15,539 nucleotides of DNA, taken from the NCBI GenBank assembly GCA_015501075.1, contig JADNYJ010000703.1, positions 1 to 15,539 of the forward strand. The letters run 5' to 3'. Below the pieces are notes generated by a model. The model was not told the origin of the DNA. It saw only the letters and a list, made by a program, of their open reading frames with translations, and did no database searches. The stretch's first letter is position 1; every line of letters starts with the position of its first letter. Shown piece by piece: positions 14,729 to 15,539 of this stretch. This stretch comes from Gymnopilus junonius (lineage: Eukaryota; Basidiomycota; Agaricomycetes; Agaricales; Galerinaceae). The position numbers and the translations under genes were made by a program.

Positions 14729-15539
14729 CTATTTTTAAGTCTGTATCCACACAAGCCCGAAGTGACTTCCTGAGCACCGCTAAACAACAAATATTTCATT
14801 CCATCATCTTCTGAATCGTCATCTCCATATTCCGATTTGTTCTAGCCTTTAAACCTGACAAGAGTTCTGGTAACCGCTGGGTTGGGCCAAGCTGCCCCGG
14901 GCCCAGGCGGTCACATCCAGATGCGCTGCTGTGTGCACTGCCACTGATGGGTCTAGCCTAGACTACTGTAATCTATGTGATCTAATCTACCAGTCCGTAG
15001 CTATCCAATCCGAATGGGCTGAATGGCTAGCCTGGCTCGCCAGTCGATCAAATGATCAGAGAAGTAGCAAACATACTTTTCATATTGCCAGAGTTGGGCT
15101 GTCTAAGAGCTGGGTGATTTGTATCTGATTGGAGGAAGAGCACAAATCTCAATATGTGAAATGATGGAAATGATCAACCATCCTCTCCTCTATACCCATT
15201 TCTGCTCCAAGAAGCACTCATTTTTCCCGTATAATGTAATATTCAGCTGTTGCAAGTGGTGCTTCAGCTCAGCAAATAAGATGAATGACATGAATGGAGT
15301 ATCATTTCTTGCTGACATATCCAAGATGTGTCTGGTCATTTAAACACTGTATGACATGAATTGAGTGTGCTAGTCTAGTTCTCTGCTATGTAGTGCACAA
15401 ATCTCTAAGTAAATAATGACGAGAGTGAGAGGAATCTATTCTAAGAATAGTTCACTGGCAGTAGTACGTCTGCAAGTGCATATGCTGTGAACATTTTCAC
15501 ATTCACTAAATCTCTCAGCATTGAACTGAATTTAGTGTA

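Larger units (their letters stand above)
9106..15539. repeat. Tandem segmental duplication, copy 2 (right-truncated)
   Basis: Second direct copy of the unit that begins at base 1. The homology runs to the last base of the window (15531-15539 match 6206-6214), so the right boundary is not seen. Positions are offset by about 9105 at the left, 9155-9157 in the PLAC8 gene, 9301 around 4.4 kb and 9325 at the end. The growing offset reflects small insertions and one insertion of about 220 bp in this copy. This copy has the more damaged PLAC8 gene but the better-preserved version of one minus-strand exon (14544-14728). Confidence 0.93.
13250..15539 (-). other. Unrecognised spliced minus-strand gene, copy 2 (5' end outside window)
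   Basis: Counterpart of 3950-6214. The minus-strand introns are kept (for example 13697-13744 and 13841-13891), the AATAAA signal is at 13256-13261, and the acidic segment NKSEYGDDDSEDDGMKYLLF lies near 14798-14857, followed here by SGAQEVTSGLCGYRLKN up to an AATAG acceptor. Some exons are better preserved than in copy 1 (14544-14728) and others worse: TGG becomes TGA in one frame near 13800, and three extra bases disturb 15380-15526. The window ends inside the intron equivalent to 6201-6283. Confidence 0.4.

Overview
The window looks like nuclear DNA of a filamentous or yeast-like fungus, most likely a basidiomycete. The reasons are short introns (about 45-130 nt) with GTRAGY donors and CTNAC/TACTAAC-type branch sites, a PLAC8-family cysteine-rich protein with a very long low-complexity N-terminal extension, and the absence of any bacterial gene organisation. 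I cannot name the species.

The dominant structure is a direct tandem duplication. Bases 1-6214 correspond collinearly to bases 9106-15539, giving a period of about 9.1 kb (about 9.3 kb at the right end because copy 2 carries extra sequence). Bases 6215-9105 are seen once. Both window ends cut through the repeated unit, so neither boundary of the duplication is visible; a longer array, two haplotypes joined by the assembler, or a diverged circular unit all remain possible. The copies differ by scattered substitutions and by very many 1-2 base indels.

Layout of one unit, left to right. (1) A TATA box (7311) begins a + strand, intron-rich region. It holds a possible small spliced gene (7495-7797), then a degenerate tandem array of two-exon cassettes of about 270-335 bp (about 7985-9624; its tail recurs at 1-504). 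(2) Close behind comes a + strand three-exon PLAC8 gene (667-3848; second copy 9964-12946). Its first exon is about 2.6 kb of Ser/Pro/Gln/Gly-rich low-complexity code. Copy 1 has almost the whole frame open; copy 2 carries several frameshifts and stops, including two inside the PLAC8 domain. (3) From about 3.95 kb to at least 6.36 kb, and possibly to 7.19 kb, the composition turns AT-rich. The minus strand there carries small, coding-looking exon segments separated by well-formed short introns, ending in a minus-strand AATAAA signal. I do not recognise its product.

The PLAC8 gene and the minus-strand unit are convergent, and the minus-strand unit and the cassette array are divergent from about 7.2-7.3 kb. 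No mobile element, CRISPR, rRNA or tRNA was found. The points most worth checking are the tandem exon-cassette arrays (one on each strand), the possibly covarying hairpins in the + strand array, the unrecognised minus-strand gene, and whether the indels are biological decay or sequencing error.
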